In this document: in pieces, positions 19,501-30,996 of the stretch
Layout of the letters: each line of letters opens with the position of its first letter
How positions within the stretch are numbered: the first letter of the stretch is position 1
Origin: Otis tarda
Taxonomy: Eukaryota; Chordata; Aves; Otidiformes; Otididae
DNA length: 64,000 nucleotides
Direction of reading: 5' to 3'
Assembly: GCA_026413225.1 (NCBI GenBank)
Contig: CM048591.1
Location: 48,133,803-48,197,802 of the forward strand
Notes under the pieces: generated by a model
The model's database searches: none
What the model was told of the DNA's origin: nothing
What the model saw: only the letters and a program-made list of their open reading frames with translations
Position numbers and translations under genes: made by a program

Positions 19501-22098
19501 AGTGGTTCAGCTGCTGTAATAGCTGATGAGCTAAATTTAAGGTTTGCACATGCTTGATTCTATTTAATACCCATCAAGAGGAGTTTACAGGGGGAAAAAA
19601 ACCCCAGCTTTGGGATCTACATATAGGCAGAGTTTTGAAATACTTTTTCCTTCTTTATGTTTATACTTAGCTGGATCTGAAATCACACTTTTTTTTTAAA
19701 GTAAAAATTCTAGTGTATTATGTATGGTTCCCTTTATTACAATATATAAAGTGACTGAAAATAAGGTGCAAGTTTTACATGATGCTATTAGTAGTATTCT
19801 CTTTAGAATTTCTTCTCAGATATATTGCCATAGTTGCATTTTTCAAGACATCCAAAATTGCAAGAGAGTGAGTTCATTTTGTTGAAAATTAAGAAATCCA
19901 ATATAGCAATTTTTATTAGATTTAATTCCTTTATTACTTCCTAAGAGTATAAAAAATGTTGTGACCACATCTTTGGAAAGATATTCAAAGCATTAGAAGC
20001 ATATGCTAAATGTGGTTTGTTAATCATTCAGGGAATTGAGATACTGCATATAAGAAACATGCTTTTATCTTGAATCTATGCCAAAAAGCCTTCTTCAAAT
20101 TCTTTTCCTGCTCTGGCAAAGCATAGCAAATCATCCCACCACAGACATTTCAGGGGTATTTGAGTACTGGCAGCAAAAACAGAGAACTTGAAGAAAACCT
20201 TAAAGGCACAGTAGCAATATTATTTTATCCATTACAATCTCCTTAGTCAAATATATGACTACATGTGATGCTAGTGCTTGTCAGTAAGATAAACCTGGGC
20301 ATTAGAAATGCAATAAAGTCATCTTTTTTTTTACTAAAATGAAAGTAATATTGCACATTTTCATGCATCCCTCTGTATAGTGCTATCGAAAGTGAGATTC
20401 CTCTCCATGTGTCTGAGAGTGAGTTCATTCAGGTCAGCTGATACATTCCAGGAGTCTTTTCATGCAAATACAAACTTTAAATTATCAGCTATCTTTAAGT
20501 CCTAAAGACCTAAAATAAAAAAAAAAAAAAATTGACAAACTGAAACTGGACAATTTGACAGATCAAGGAAGAAAAACTCGCAGTCACTCATAAATTGAAT
20601 TTCAGGGAGGGAGCATTTACTTCCAAAAACGAAAAGAGAAGGATACAGAGAGGCAGACCTAGCTGTACAATGTTTTCTGAAAACAAATGTTTGCAACCAG
20701 CTAAACCCAGCCCCAGGCATATAGTAAACAAGCAATGATAAAGATGGTGCCATGCTGACTAGCTAGTGTACTGGAGCAGGTATTGTGTATCAACAGCCTG
20801 GCAGTGTCAAAGCCAAGTTAGGGTAGCAGGAATTTAGCACTTCACAAACTCGTGACCCCAAAAAGAGCCACGGTGTGTGTCAGGAGTGTGTGACAATGAA
20901 TACTGAGCAAGGAGGGGGAGGTGGCAGCCTCTCATACACATGGGGACCATTTTCTACTTGGTGTAGGAGATACTGTTTGTGCTGTGATAATATTTGACTG
21001 GTTCATAGGCCTTTTATTTTTTGAGCTGGGTAACCAAATGTCTTCTCTTTCACTTGGTTTAGAGAGACTTAAGATTAGCTTCTACTTCAGTGTTTAGAAA
21101 ATCTCACGTACATGTTTATCTGATACAGAAAACCACCTTTGGTTTGCTGTAAGAAAAGATCTGCATTGTCTTCTGGCTTATACAAACTGACTGCCTTCCC
21201 AGCATAATTGCTTTGTGCTCTGTAGAGCAATTTACTTCTTAACACAAGTTACATGGTAAGTCATAGTAATATTCCCATTAGCACGCAGGGGAGTTCCAGT
21301 TGAACCTGGCACAAGTGCAGCTGAGGTGTTAGCCATATTCATTAATGTAGCTGTGGCTCTGCACATTACACTCTCGATTTCTGAAAGGGAGGCTTTGGTA
21401 GGACATTTTAAGTTCCCTGCTCTGATGTTTAGGTTCTTTGAATTACTTAGATGTTATTACAGTTGCACTGAAAAGAGAGAGAGTTTACATACGTTTCATG
21501 ACTAATGGGTCCTTGACAACAATCTAGAGTGTATCAGGCCCAGCATAAGGTTTACAAAGGACTGTTTTCAGTTATGTATTACTAATGCTCTTGTAGCCAT
21601 CATAGGGAAATGATTTAAGACAGGCAAATGTGAATGGCAGAAGAGCTGTGTGCCAGCTATTATCAGTTACGCTAAACTGAAACTTTTCTTATGCCTACAA
21701 AACATTTTGCTTTTTAAAATCTTATTTCCAGTTGCAAGTTCATGCATTTGATTTTAACAATATTAAACATGATTTAAATGTAGGTTAAATAATTTAAGTA
21801 ATGCTAATGTTGATAGTTAAGTAAGATACTGACAAGTTTCTCAATTGAGTCCTTTTCATGCATTTTGCTGTTTGAGACAATGTGAAGTATCATGTTTGTC
21901 TTTGACAGTTAAAGACAATGGTCATTAAAGATGTTAGCTATCACCTAGAATTCAGCAGTTGGTGCCAGATAAATACTGCTAGCAAAGTTTTCCTTCCCAT
22001 TGCCTTTTTTTTTTGCTCCCTCTCTCTCCTGGAGCATGGTATTTCCACTTACCATGCTTATTTTTCTCTCTCATAGTCTTCAGAATCTGCATGTACCA
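16501..22098. other. Non-coding stretch, nothing recognised
   Basis: Unique-looking AT-rich DNA with short frames, homopolymer runs (for example A16 at 17,820-17,835) and no recognisable coding, RNA or repeat family signature. Reading frames of 80-116 codons occur near 17.7-19.5 kb but show no domain or family resemblance. Confidence 0.55.
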
Positions 22099-22380
22099 AA
22101 CATTACACATATGGAAAATGAAATCATTAATCAGTCACATTAATCCATGCAATTTCATGCATCTGTTATATGAGAAGGTACACAGATCCCAGGACACAAC
22201 TGAGAACTTTTCCACAAGAGCTGTGCTGAAAATGCAAAGAACATTACAGATATGGAAAATGAAAACATTTATCAGTCATATTAATCCATGCAATTTCATG
22301 CATCTGTTATATGAGAAGGTACACAGATCCCAGGACACAACTGAGAACTTTTCCACAAGAGCTGTGCTGAAAATGCAAAG
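22099..22380. repeat. Tandem duplication of a 141-bp unit
   Basis: Unit 1 (22,099-22,239) and unit 2 (22,240-22,380) are head to tail with four base differences, all in the first third. Because 141 is 47 codons, a frame from about 22,013 to 22,405 stays open and reads a doubled 47-residue segment (IWKMK..ISHINPCNFMHLL...). Nothing in the peptide resembles a known domain, so I treat it as a recent local duplication and not as a gene. Confidence 0.93.
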
Positions 22381-22405
22381 CAAGAAAAACATGGCTTGGC
22401 ATTAA

Positions 22406-23610
22406 ACAGCTATACCTTTAGACTGTTGACTGCAGCATAACCTCTTGTTTTGTTCTGTTATGTGTCTGGGCCAGCAAATGAGGGAACACACTTAGTACTC
22501 TTCTCATGAAAGAGGATCTCAGTTCCTGGTAAACAAGGAGGCACAGTGCTCTCTGTTGAGTCTTCGGTGGCATTTCTGAAAGGTGCCCACAAGCACAGCC
22601 TATTCTCTTGAAGCAGACACTACCACCCCTAGCAGGACTCTCCTCTGCAGCCTGCAAAAAGATCAGACAGTCAGAGACTTCATTCTAGCTTAAAGCTTAG
22701 CATCCGGGAGAGAACAGGGAAGAGCAGGACTAAAATAACCAATCTCTAAAAAAGCCTACTGCAAATTCACTCCCAAGAAAATGTCAGGATTTAGAATTTC
22801 CTGCAGTCTTTATCCGAGTGCAGCTCTGGTTCAGGAGAAACAGCCATCTGAACTGTGCAGCTTGATTGCTGTATTGCTATGGTGCATGGCATTATACTGT
22901 AGAAGAAACACACTAACAGAATGGAAGAAGGGAGAAAAACTAGGTAAACACACTGTAAAGCCCCTAGGAGACTTAAATCAGACAAGGATTCTTACTGGAC
23001 TTAATGTAAATTTCCTCTCATCTAGGAAGCGTGTAAATGGCAGAGAGCAGTGAAGTTAAAAAGAAAACTAAGCAAATAAAATAAGTTCCACATTTTTCCT
23101 TTTTGTCTGTAAAAGGCGACTTTTTATATTGTCTTGGCAGGTTTTGAATTCCTAGTGCACTTTTGCTTAATGTTGCTGACATTGGAATTCTTTGGCCCCA
23201 AAATGTGGAGTATGTGGGGCACTGGGGTTTTGTCAGGGCAACATTAACTCAGTCTTGTCAAAAAGAGGTTTATTGAATTTCCACTTTATTGCTTAACTTG
23301 GGATGTGGAACTTGACTGACCAAACCCTTCACCTCCTGTGACCTAGGTAGGATATGGATAGTCCTTGTATTGTCACCCATTTAGAGAAATATTTTTTTGT
23401 AAAAGCGGTTCAAAGACCATACTCACATGCTGTAGCTGCTCTGAGTATTTTGCTCGGCCCTGTGAATCAAAGTTCATGCTATTTATTCTTATAACATCTC
23501 TGAGGTGACTCTTGATTCATATGGATGAGGTCTTTCTTTGGTTAGCGAAGTAAATTTGGCTTAAAATAGGAACACAGAATTATGACCATAAAAAAAACCC
23601 CTGAAAACAG
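22406..23610. other. Non-coding stretch, nothing recognised
   Basis: No recognisable gene, RNA or repeat. Only short chance frames occur, up to the point where the CR1 begins at 23,611. Confidence 0.55.
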
Positions 23611-24757
23611 CTTGTGCAAAGCTTTTGACACTGTCCTGCACGACATCCTTCTCTCTAAACTAGAGAGACATGGGTTTGATGGACGGACCACTCGGTGGAT
23701 AAGGAGTTGGCTGGATGGCCGCACTCAGAGAGTGGTGGTTAACGGCTCAATGTCCATGTGGAGACTGGTCACAAGTGGCGTCCCTCGGGGGTCCGTGTTG
23801 GGCCTGGCCCTGTTCAACATCTTTGTTGGCGACATGGACAGTGGGATAGAGTGCACCCTCAGCAAGTTCGCCGATGACATTAAGCTGTGTGGTGCTGTCG
23901 ACACGCTGGAAGGGAGGGATGTTATCCAGAGGGACCTTGACAGGCTGGAGAGGTGGGCCCGTGCCAATCTCATGAAGTTCAACCAGGCCTAGTGCAAGGT
24001 CCTGCACCTGGCAATCCCAGGCACAAATACAGGCTGGGCAGGGAATGGATTGAGAGCAGCCCTGAGGAGAAGGACTTGGGAGTGCTGGTGAACGAGAAGC
24101 TCAACATGAGCCGGCAATGTGCCCGTGTGGCCCAGAAGGCCAACCGCATCCTGGGCTGCATCAAGAGGAGTGCGGCCAGCAGGTCGAGGAAGGTGATTCT
24201 CCCCCCTCTACTCTGCCCTGGTGAGACCCCACCTGGAGTACTGTGTCCAGTTCTGGAGCCCCCAACACAAGAAGGACATGGACCAGTTGGAGAGGGTCCA
24301 GAGGGGGGCCACGAAGATGATCAGAGGGCTGGAGCACCTCTCCTGTGAGAACAGGCTGAGAGAGTTGGGGCTGTTCAGCCTGGAGAAGAGGAGGCTCCGG
24401 GGAGACCTGATAGCAGTCCTCCAGTACCTCAAGGGGGCTACAAGAAAGATGGGGAGAGGCTGTTCGGTAGGGCTTGTTGTGATAGGACGAAGGGTAAAGG
24501 TTTTAAAATAGAGGGAGGTAGATTTAGATTGGATGTTAGGAAAAAAATTTTTACAATGCAAGTTGTAGAACACTGGAACAGGTTGCCCAGAGAGGTGGTG
24601 GAAGCCCCATCCCTGAAAATGTTCAAGACCAGGCTGAATGAGGCTCTGAGCAACCTGATCTAGTTGGGGATGTCCCTGCTTCTTGCAGGGGGGTTGGGCT
24701 AGATGACCTTTGAATGTCCCTTCCAACCCTCACCATTCTATGATTCTATGATTCTAT
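23611..24757 (+). mobile_element. CR1 LINE, 5'-truncated, with intact 3' end
   Basis: The second half of the CR1 pol ORF plus 3' UTR. It begins inside the reverse transcriptase at [21 protein letters not shown] and continues through [16 protein letters not shown]. The catalytic motif FADDIKL keeps its aspartates, followed by [15 protein letters not shown]. Inactivating changes include a stop just after NQA (near 23,990) and a short deletion right after it (a 7-base 'gtcgtgg' present at 40,845 is absent here), which shifts the frame. The C-terminal region then continues ([20 protein letters not shown]..., [20 protein letters not shown]). The 3' end carries the avian CR1 octamer repeat ATTCTATGATTCTATG. 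No target duplication is evident, as is usual for CR1. Confidence 0.95.
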
Positions 24758-25194
24758 ATAAAATCCAAATCTAAAAGAAGGTTGTCTAACCAAAGGAAGA
24801 CTGTGCTGGCAGCTGTGTAATTGCAAAAGTAAACTTGGTCTATGCCTGAAAAAAACCCCTCAACTATTAAGCCAACTTCTGTAATATAAATAACAGGACT
24901 GCTTTGCAGAAATTAATCCTTAGCAAGAGTTATGAGCATCTCCTATTGTTTAACGGTCTAACATTGTCAGGATTCATTATTAGTTTTCCATAAACTTTCC
25001 ACTGATTTTCTTGTAGGTTTTGCAAATTTAATATTTATAACTGTAAGAGACAATTTGAAAGTGTTTACAAACTGAAGGCTAGAATTCCAGAGAAGTTTAT
25101 TCCTGAAAAGCAGTGGAACAAAGAAATAATAGCACAGGAATACCTATGACATAAGAAAGTAATGAATGACAGATAGCATGACATTTTCACTTGA
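24758..25194. other. Non-coding spacer between two CR1 copies
   Basis: AT-rich sequence with no feature recognised. Confidence 0.5.
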
Positions 25195-25760
25195 CTTGTA
25201 ACTGGGCTTGTGCACTTGTGAGAAGCAATAGCCGTGGCAGACTTTAAGTACAGGCTTTGACACTGTCTCACATAATATCCCAAAGGCAAGCTAGAGAGTT
25301 ATGGTCTGCACAGAACTGCAGGTAAGTGCAGAAGTACTTGGACAGTCATAACCAAAATGGAGATTTTGGGAACAGAAGATAGTTGCTAAATGAAAGGAAG
25401 GCTCAAGTGGGATTCCAGAGATCTGTGTCGGCTCTGCTACTGTTAAAGAGTTTCCTGCATTAATTTAATGATAGAATGGAAATTGCAATTTGGGAGCTCT
25501 TGACAAACACACTCTCTAGTTTTGTATGCTGAATTTCAATAAATATATAGACTAATACAGGAATCTAATGGAAAGAAACATGAATTATCTTTAAAAAAAA
25601 TGAAAACCAGAAAAGGAATGACACATTTGGATTAGTTTAGACTGGAGAAGAGACTGATACTAACCTTCAAATGTGCAAGGGATGTTTAGGCTAGACAAAA
25701 AACTTTTAAGTGGAAGGTTAGAAGATGAAGCATATGCAACCTGTATCACTGTAGGTCTTT
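25195..25760 (+). mobile_element. Ancient, heavily decayed CR1 LINE
   Basis: Islands of CR1 reverse-transcriptase sequence are readable in the right order. They are 'aactgggcttgtgcac' (25,200), 'aggctttgacactgtctcacataatatcc' (25,251, AFDTVSHNI), 'gctcaagtgggattccagagatctgtg' (25,402, GIPQ-type loop) and 'ttagactggagaagagactgat' (25,637, SLEKR-type tail). Many indels separate them. It belongs to an older CR1 group than the copy ending at 24,757 and has no terminal repeat. Confidence 0.75.
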
Positions 25761-28700
25761 AAGGAACATGTCAGATAAATACTAATAAAAATAATAAAAT
25801 TAGTATAGCTGGTCCTGCTGTAGGCAGAAGGCTTCTGATGCTCCCTTTTTCCACAGTTTTTGAAAACAATGGTTTTCTTTTAAACATTTTGATGAAGAAT
25901 GACTTTAGGGAAGGAAACTTATTTTTTTTTTATATTATAGACATATTTGCATTTTTGTTCACAACAACTGGGACTTGACTCCAAACAAATTCATAGATCC
26001 ATAAATAGTATGAGTAATTAGTGAAGGACTTGTACAAAAACATTACTTCTTTTGCAGTTGGTGGTCTGTCCTGTAGCATCAGGGCCAAACAGCTGGTGCA
26101 CTCCCATCTCATGCAATGGTATTATGGCTGCCACTTTAATTTTTATGGCTTCTTCTGAAAACTGCAGTTAAGCCATAAGACTTAAGTAGGCATGAATCTG
26201 ACAGCCATGCCTTGTGTGTTTGTGTAAGAAGAAGGATGCAGGTAGGGTGCCATGGCCAGCTAGAAAAGATTAGAGTACATGAGCTCCTGTGTGTGTCAGT
26301 TCTTCCAGGACCACATGTACTCCACATGTATGTGAATAAAACTGTCCTTAGCTGTTTTATGTTTAGTTTTGAAAGTGTATGCTTTGGAGTTGAAGATAGA
26401 ACAGGAATTATTAGAAAGCATTGCTTCCATTGTCTTTTTCATAAAATACACTATAAAATCCAGAGAAAGCTGGACGGGAACTTTCTTTATACATCTCACT
26501 TTTTCTTCTCTCAGTCTTTGTTAAAACATCCTGGGCTTAATGAGTTGGAAAGTGATGGAATGACAAGGTGTCAACACCCACTCAAAATTGGAGAGGAGAG
26601 AACTTACTGCATCCATTTGACCACACGGTTCACATGGTGGGCTCTGAGCAAATCTTGATCTTACTGGAGTAATTTGCAAATCTCTCCTTAATGAGGCCAA
26701 GAATTTATCCTTCTTAAGGGCAACTGCTTAAATATTTTATAAAAGAGTTTCAGTTGAGGACACAAACCCTGTGTCACCTGAATTGCTACTTCTTACGGCA
26801 TATGTTATAAATGCAAATCTTTTTAAATAAAGACAGGCTATATTACTGCTAAAGGTAATAGCATCAACAACGGGCATGGTCCCTGGCTGAAATAAACTGT
26901 TATGAATTTATTGATATTCAAAGGATCAGCATCATTTTACTGTGCCTGGCTGAAAATGCTTAGCAGTACTGTGTGGGTGCAAAAGGAATTGCTCGTGTCA
27001 AAATTTCAGCTGAAGTGGTCTTAACTGATTAATAATGCTCCCTCCAGAAAGTAACAGTAACTGTAACTGATGACTCTCTCTTACTTTCTGTAAGTGCATA
27101 TCTATATACGTCTATACGAACCTATGGACACATCAGCCTGTGCACAGTACCCATTAGCAGAGTGACTGCTGCCGGCTGCAGAGTTCTGAAGTCTCTGCCT
27201 ACATGTCGCTTCATGGAAATCATGTCAGAATGATGTTCTAAGAATCACCTTATTCTGATTTTAAGCTTAATTTAAGCAGTGAGAAAAATAATATGGTTAA
27301 GGAAAAAAAAAAAAACCCTCTACTGTTATTCACCATGTTTTTAATGTGTTTATTTTACACTCTTAAAATGAACAGCAAGATGTTACTCTACAGAAATATG
27401 CTATATACTAACAAGCTTCTTGATGTTTAGAGCCATCCACATTTCAATTAGGCACTCATGAAAGATCACATTAAAGCCCTTTGTTGCCCATGATGGCCAA
27501 CATATTTTGACCTGATTCACTTTCTATGTTTTAAGAGCGTTATTCTCTAGTCACAAGTAAAACAAACCTACAATTTTTTGAAATACAAGACAAATTTCGG
27601 TTTTAATGTTTGTCAGTGTGGCTTACAGAGCAGATCACTCTATTTGATTTAAAACAGTTAAAACTCTAAATAAACATGGGAAGTAAAGGTACTACGTAAA
27701 TAATGACAAATAATTCCTACTGACTATTAAAGAAGGTGATAAAATAGAACTTTGTCAAATGTTTAAATAACATTTGCAATGCCATGTTTGAATAATAGGA
27801 GCAGCTGAAAAGCATAGAGAACATGATCCTAACATCACCTTTTCTCCTGCACTTATTTTTCACAGAGGCTGCAGTGCACAGAAACCACACATGTAGCATT
27901 TGCATGGAGGATGGCACTGACTACTCTGTGACACATGGAAGAGAAGCACTGTCTGAGTGGCACTATCTACACTTGGCCCAGGATAGTCACCCAAGGGATA
28001 AACACAGTGTCTTTGAGGCAGAGGAGAGAAGCCCCCAGCTGGCTTCCAGGTCTGGGCAGATATGATGTGGTGTTGTCAAGCACCCTCACAAAGCAGTGCC
28101 CCTCTTTTTCTTCCCAAATCTCTGCCATCCTTTATCCTGTCCCAAATATCCTTTCACAGCTGCCCAGTCCCACCTGATTCATGTTTGCAATACTCTCAAT
28201 TAAAAAATTAGTAATTAAAATGAAGCCCCTTTTGCCTATATTACTCCCAGCCTTTACACTGCTCCATCTGCCCACTCTCAATCCCCTTCTTTTTTTAAAA
28301 GACTCATTAGCATGTGATCTTGTCTCTGCCAGGATTCCCCAGTGCCATCTGCTCCCTTCCTAGATGATCAATCCCACCCAGATCACTGTTTACTATACAC
28401 AAAAATCTGACACATTTTCTAAGCATTGGTTTTGGAGGATGTTTTTGTGATTCTCTACCAAAGTCAACTCCTATCGGCCTCTTCCCACATTGTCAAGGCC
28501 GTAGAAACAACACTGCTCCTTAGATGGTCTGATGTATTCCCAGATCTGCAGGGCCTTTATGGCAACAGCATATTGGTGTCCCTCAGGCTATACAACCACG
28601 TCCTGTGTTATAATTTGTTTAAGACATTTAGCTTCTCTTGCCATGATAGAGTAAAGTAACACCTTTCCAACTCAACATACTCCTTGTGGAAAAACTCTGT

Positions 28701-30434
28701 GTCTATCTTAATCCTTCCAACACAAAAATACTAAGTTCATGTTATATTGTTGAAAAGAGCTTTCAAAACATACCTTTTCTCTTACATTTTCCCTATTGGT
28801 CCTCCTAGTTATTTTCATGGATGTTATGCTTGTGAAGAGGAGCAGTAAGCAATGTAATGCTGAAAAACTAATTTGGGAAAATAGTGATAGTGTATTGCCT
28901 CTGTTTATCAGAGAAAATATGTTGTAGGGAGAATTATCCCAGCCTCTTTCCTGACATTTAAGCCAGGAACCCAGGTGGCTGACCTGCAATACTCTTGCTG
29001 CTCTTCACTACAAGCCCCTTCCCTTGAGTGAAATGGGACCTGCTGTAATTTTCCATGCCCACCTGTCTTTCCAGGAATCATCTAGGTCATCTCTTCAGTA
29101 ATCTGAACTTCAGAAAATGCCTGGATATGACATTGAGGTCCAGGAGATTCATGCCCCAACATGTTCACCCCACATCGGTGGGTGAATGTTCTCCCATCGA
29201 GCCCACCATGGGCTCCCTGCTCTACACAGGGGTGCACTAACTGTGCTTTAGATAATAATTGGATCAGGGCAGGAAAAATCCAGGAGCATTGTAAACCTAT
29301 TTCTCTGGGTTTATACAGCCATACACTTTACACAGGGCAGAGGCTTTCAGTGCTAAGCATCAGAGTTTGCCCCTTTTAAGATCCAAATCTGCCATACTGG
29401 AAGAAAGTTTTGCTCCAAAAGCATATAAAATGGGCTACTGAATTTGAGACCAATGAGTGTAAACATCTACAAGACCTAAAAAAACCCTCTGACCAACTAA
29501 GTTTTACTTATATTTTTGTATGACTTATTACTGGCTGTAAAATCTGTCACTGCAAATGTGGCGGGTCTTTAAACTTGAAAATATGTTCATTCCCCTCAGT
29601 GGAGGTTACCGTTGATGGGATCTCAGAGTGAGGTGGGGAAAGCTTGTTCCCTGTGATTTGTACACATTCAAACCATCAATGTGTAAATATTTTCAGGAAT
29701 TATGTCAATTCAAAAAGCAGATTTTTAACTTCATATATAAGCCTCTTCAATACAGCAGTGTTTTGACAAGATACACAAGGTTGCTGATGCTATCTGCCAA
29801 GTGCAGTCATTGTGTTTGTGTCACAGTTGCAACTGCCTTTAGCATTAATGAAAGCTAGCACCTGAACTCAATTAGCGTTGTCCCCTCCTCTTCTGCAGCT
29901 GGATTTAGTGTATATATGTTTCTTACAGGTACTTTTTGAATCCTCCCTCATGCTAGTATGATTTCCTTGCTGTCCTTCTCCTCCAATTTCATTGAAATTG
30001 GTCTAAAAGGAAATAAAGATGAAAACATCTCTCATGCTTTCAGAGAACGAATTTACAGCCATGCTCCCCCATACAGATAAAAACCTCCCACTTTCTTCTC
30101 TAGTAATTTATTGTTCATTACAAAAGAAATACTAAGAGTATGGATTCATACAACATTTCTGTGTATGTCACTATTTGACAAACAGGATCTTAGAAAATAT
30201 AAACTGTGTATTTCAGCTGGAGTAGTTCAGACACCAGATATACCCAAGTATACATGCTAGCTTCTTCAGTCCAGCTGTGTACATCTGAAGCTTATCTCTG
30301 AAGCCAGAAAAGATAGGACAATGGATTAAGCCCCAGAAAATGATTTTTCATGAAATCAATGATTCCAGGTAGGAATATATTAATTTTCAAAAAACATTCA
30401 AAGGACAATCTGAAGTGCTTTATTTTGGAATTAA
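25761..30434. other. Non-coding stretch, nothing recognised
   Basis: AT-rich DNA with short chance frames and an A-run at 27,302-27,315. A 77-codon frame at 28,426-28,659 and a 148-codon frame at 26,212-26,658 lack any family resemblance or splice context that I can support. No RNA gene seen. Confidence 0.5.
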
Positions 30435-30439
30435 CTTAC

Positions 30440-30996
30440 TGTCCTGGTTTCAGCAGGGCTGTAGTTAATTTTCTTCTCAGTAGCCAGTGTGTTTTGGATT
30501 TCATATGTGAAGAATGTTGATAAACACCCTGATGTTATGAGTTGTTGCTGATGAGACCAAGGACAGTGTCCAGCTTTCCAGGTCTTGCTAATGTGCAGGT
30601 GCAGGAACCTGGGAGGGATACAGCCAGACAGTTGACCCAAACTGGCCAAAGAGAGTATTCCATGCCATAAACGTCATGCGCAGTATATAAGAGGGGACTG
30701 ACTGAGGCAAGGCATGGCTCCCTTTCTCTCCTTTGCTTGCTGCTTGATTTTGTTTCCACAATCATTGCTGAGGACGGGCTGTATCAGTCACTGGGACATT
30801 GGGTAGTGAGAAATGGTGCATTGTTCATTTTCTATATTTTAATACCCTTATACTCTGTTATTACTGTAATTTTCCTTTGCTAGTCTAGTAAACTGTCTTC
30901 ATCTCAACCCGCAAGTTTTCCTTCCCAATTCTCTCCCTCATCCCACTGGGAAGGGTGAGCGAGAAACTGTGTGGTAACTAGGACTAAACCACAACA
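30440..30996 (+). mobile_element. Solo ERVL-type avian LTR, intact ends
   Basis: 557 bp beginning TGTCCTGGTTTCAGCAGGG and ending AAACCACAACA, flanked by exact 5-bp duplications CTTAC (30,435-30,439 and 30,997-31,001). A TATA-like 'AGTATATAAGAGGGGAC' lies near 30,682. The late part carries 'ctcaacccgcaagttttccttcccaattctctccc', typical of the 3' part of this bird LTR family. No internal viral sequence remains, so it is the product of LTR-LTR recombination. The target duplications are still exact. Confidence 0.92.

Noticed and set aside
26212-26658. 148-codon plus-strand frame
   Set aside because: No recognisable motif, no promoter or splice context, and the base composition matches surrounding non-coding DNA.
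28426-28659. 77-codon frame that looked somewhat protein-like
   Set aside because: No domain or homolog recognised and the frame is short. A decayed unknown retrocopy cannot be excluded.
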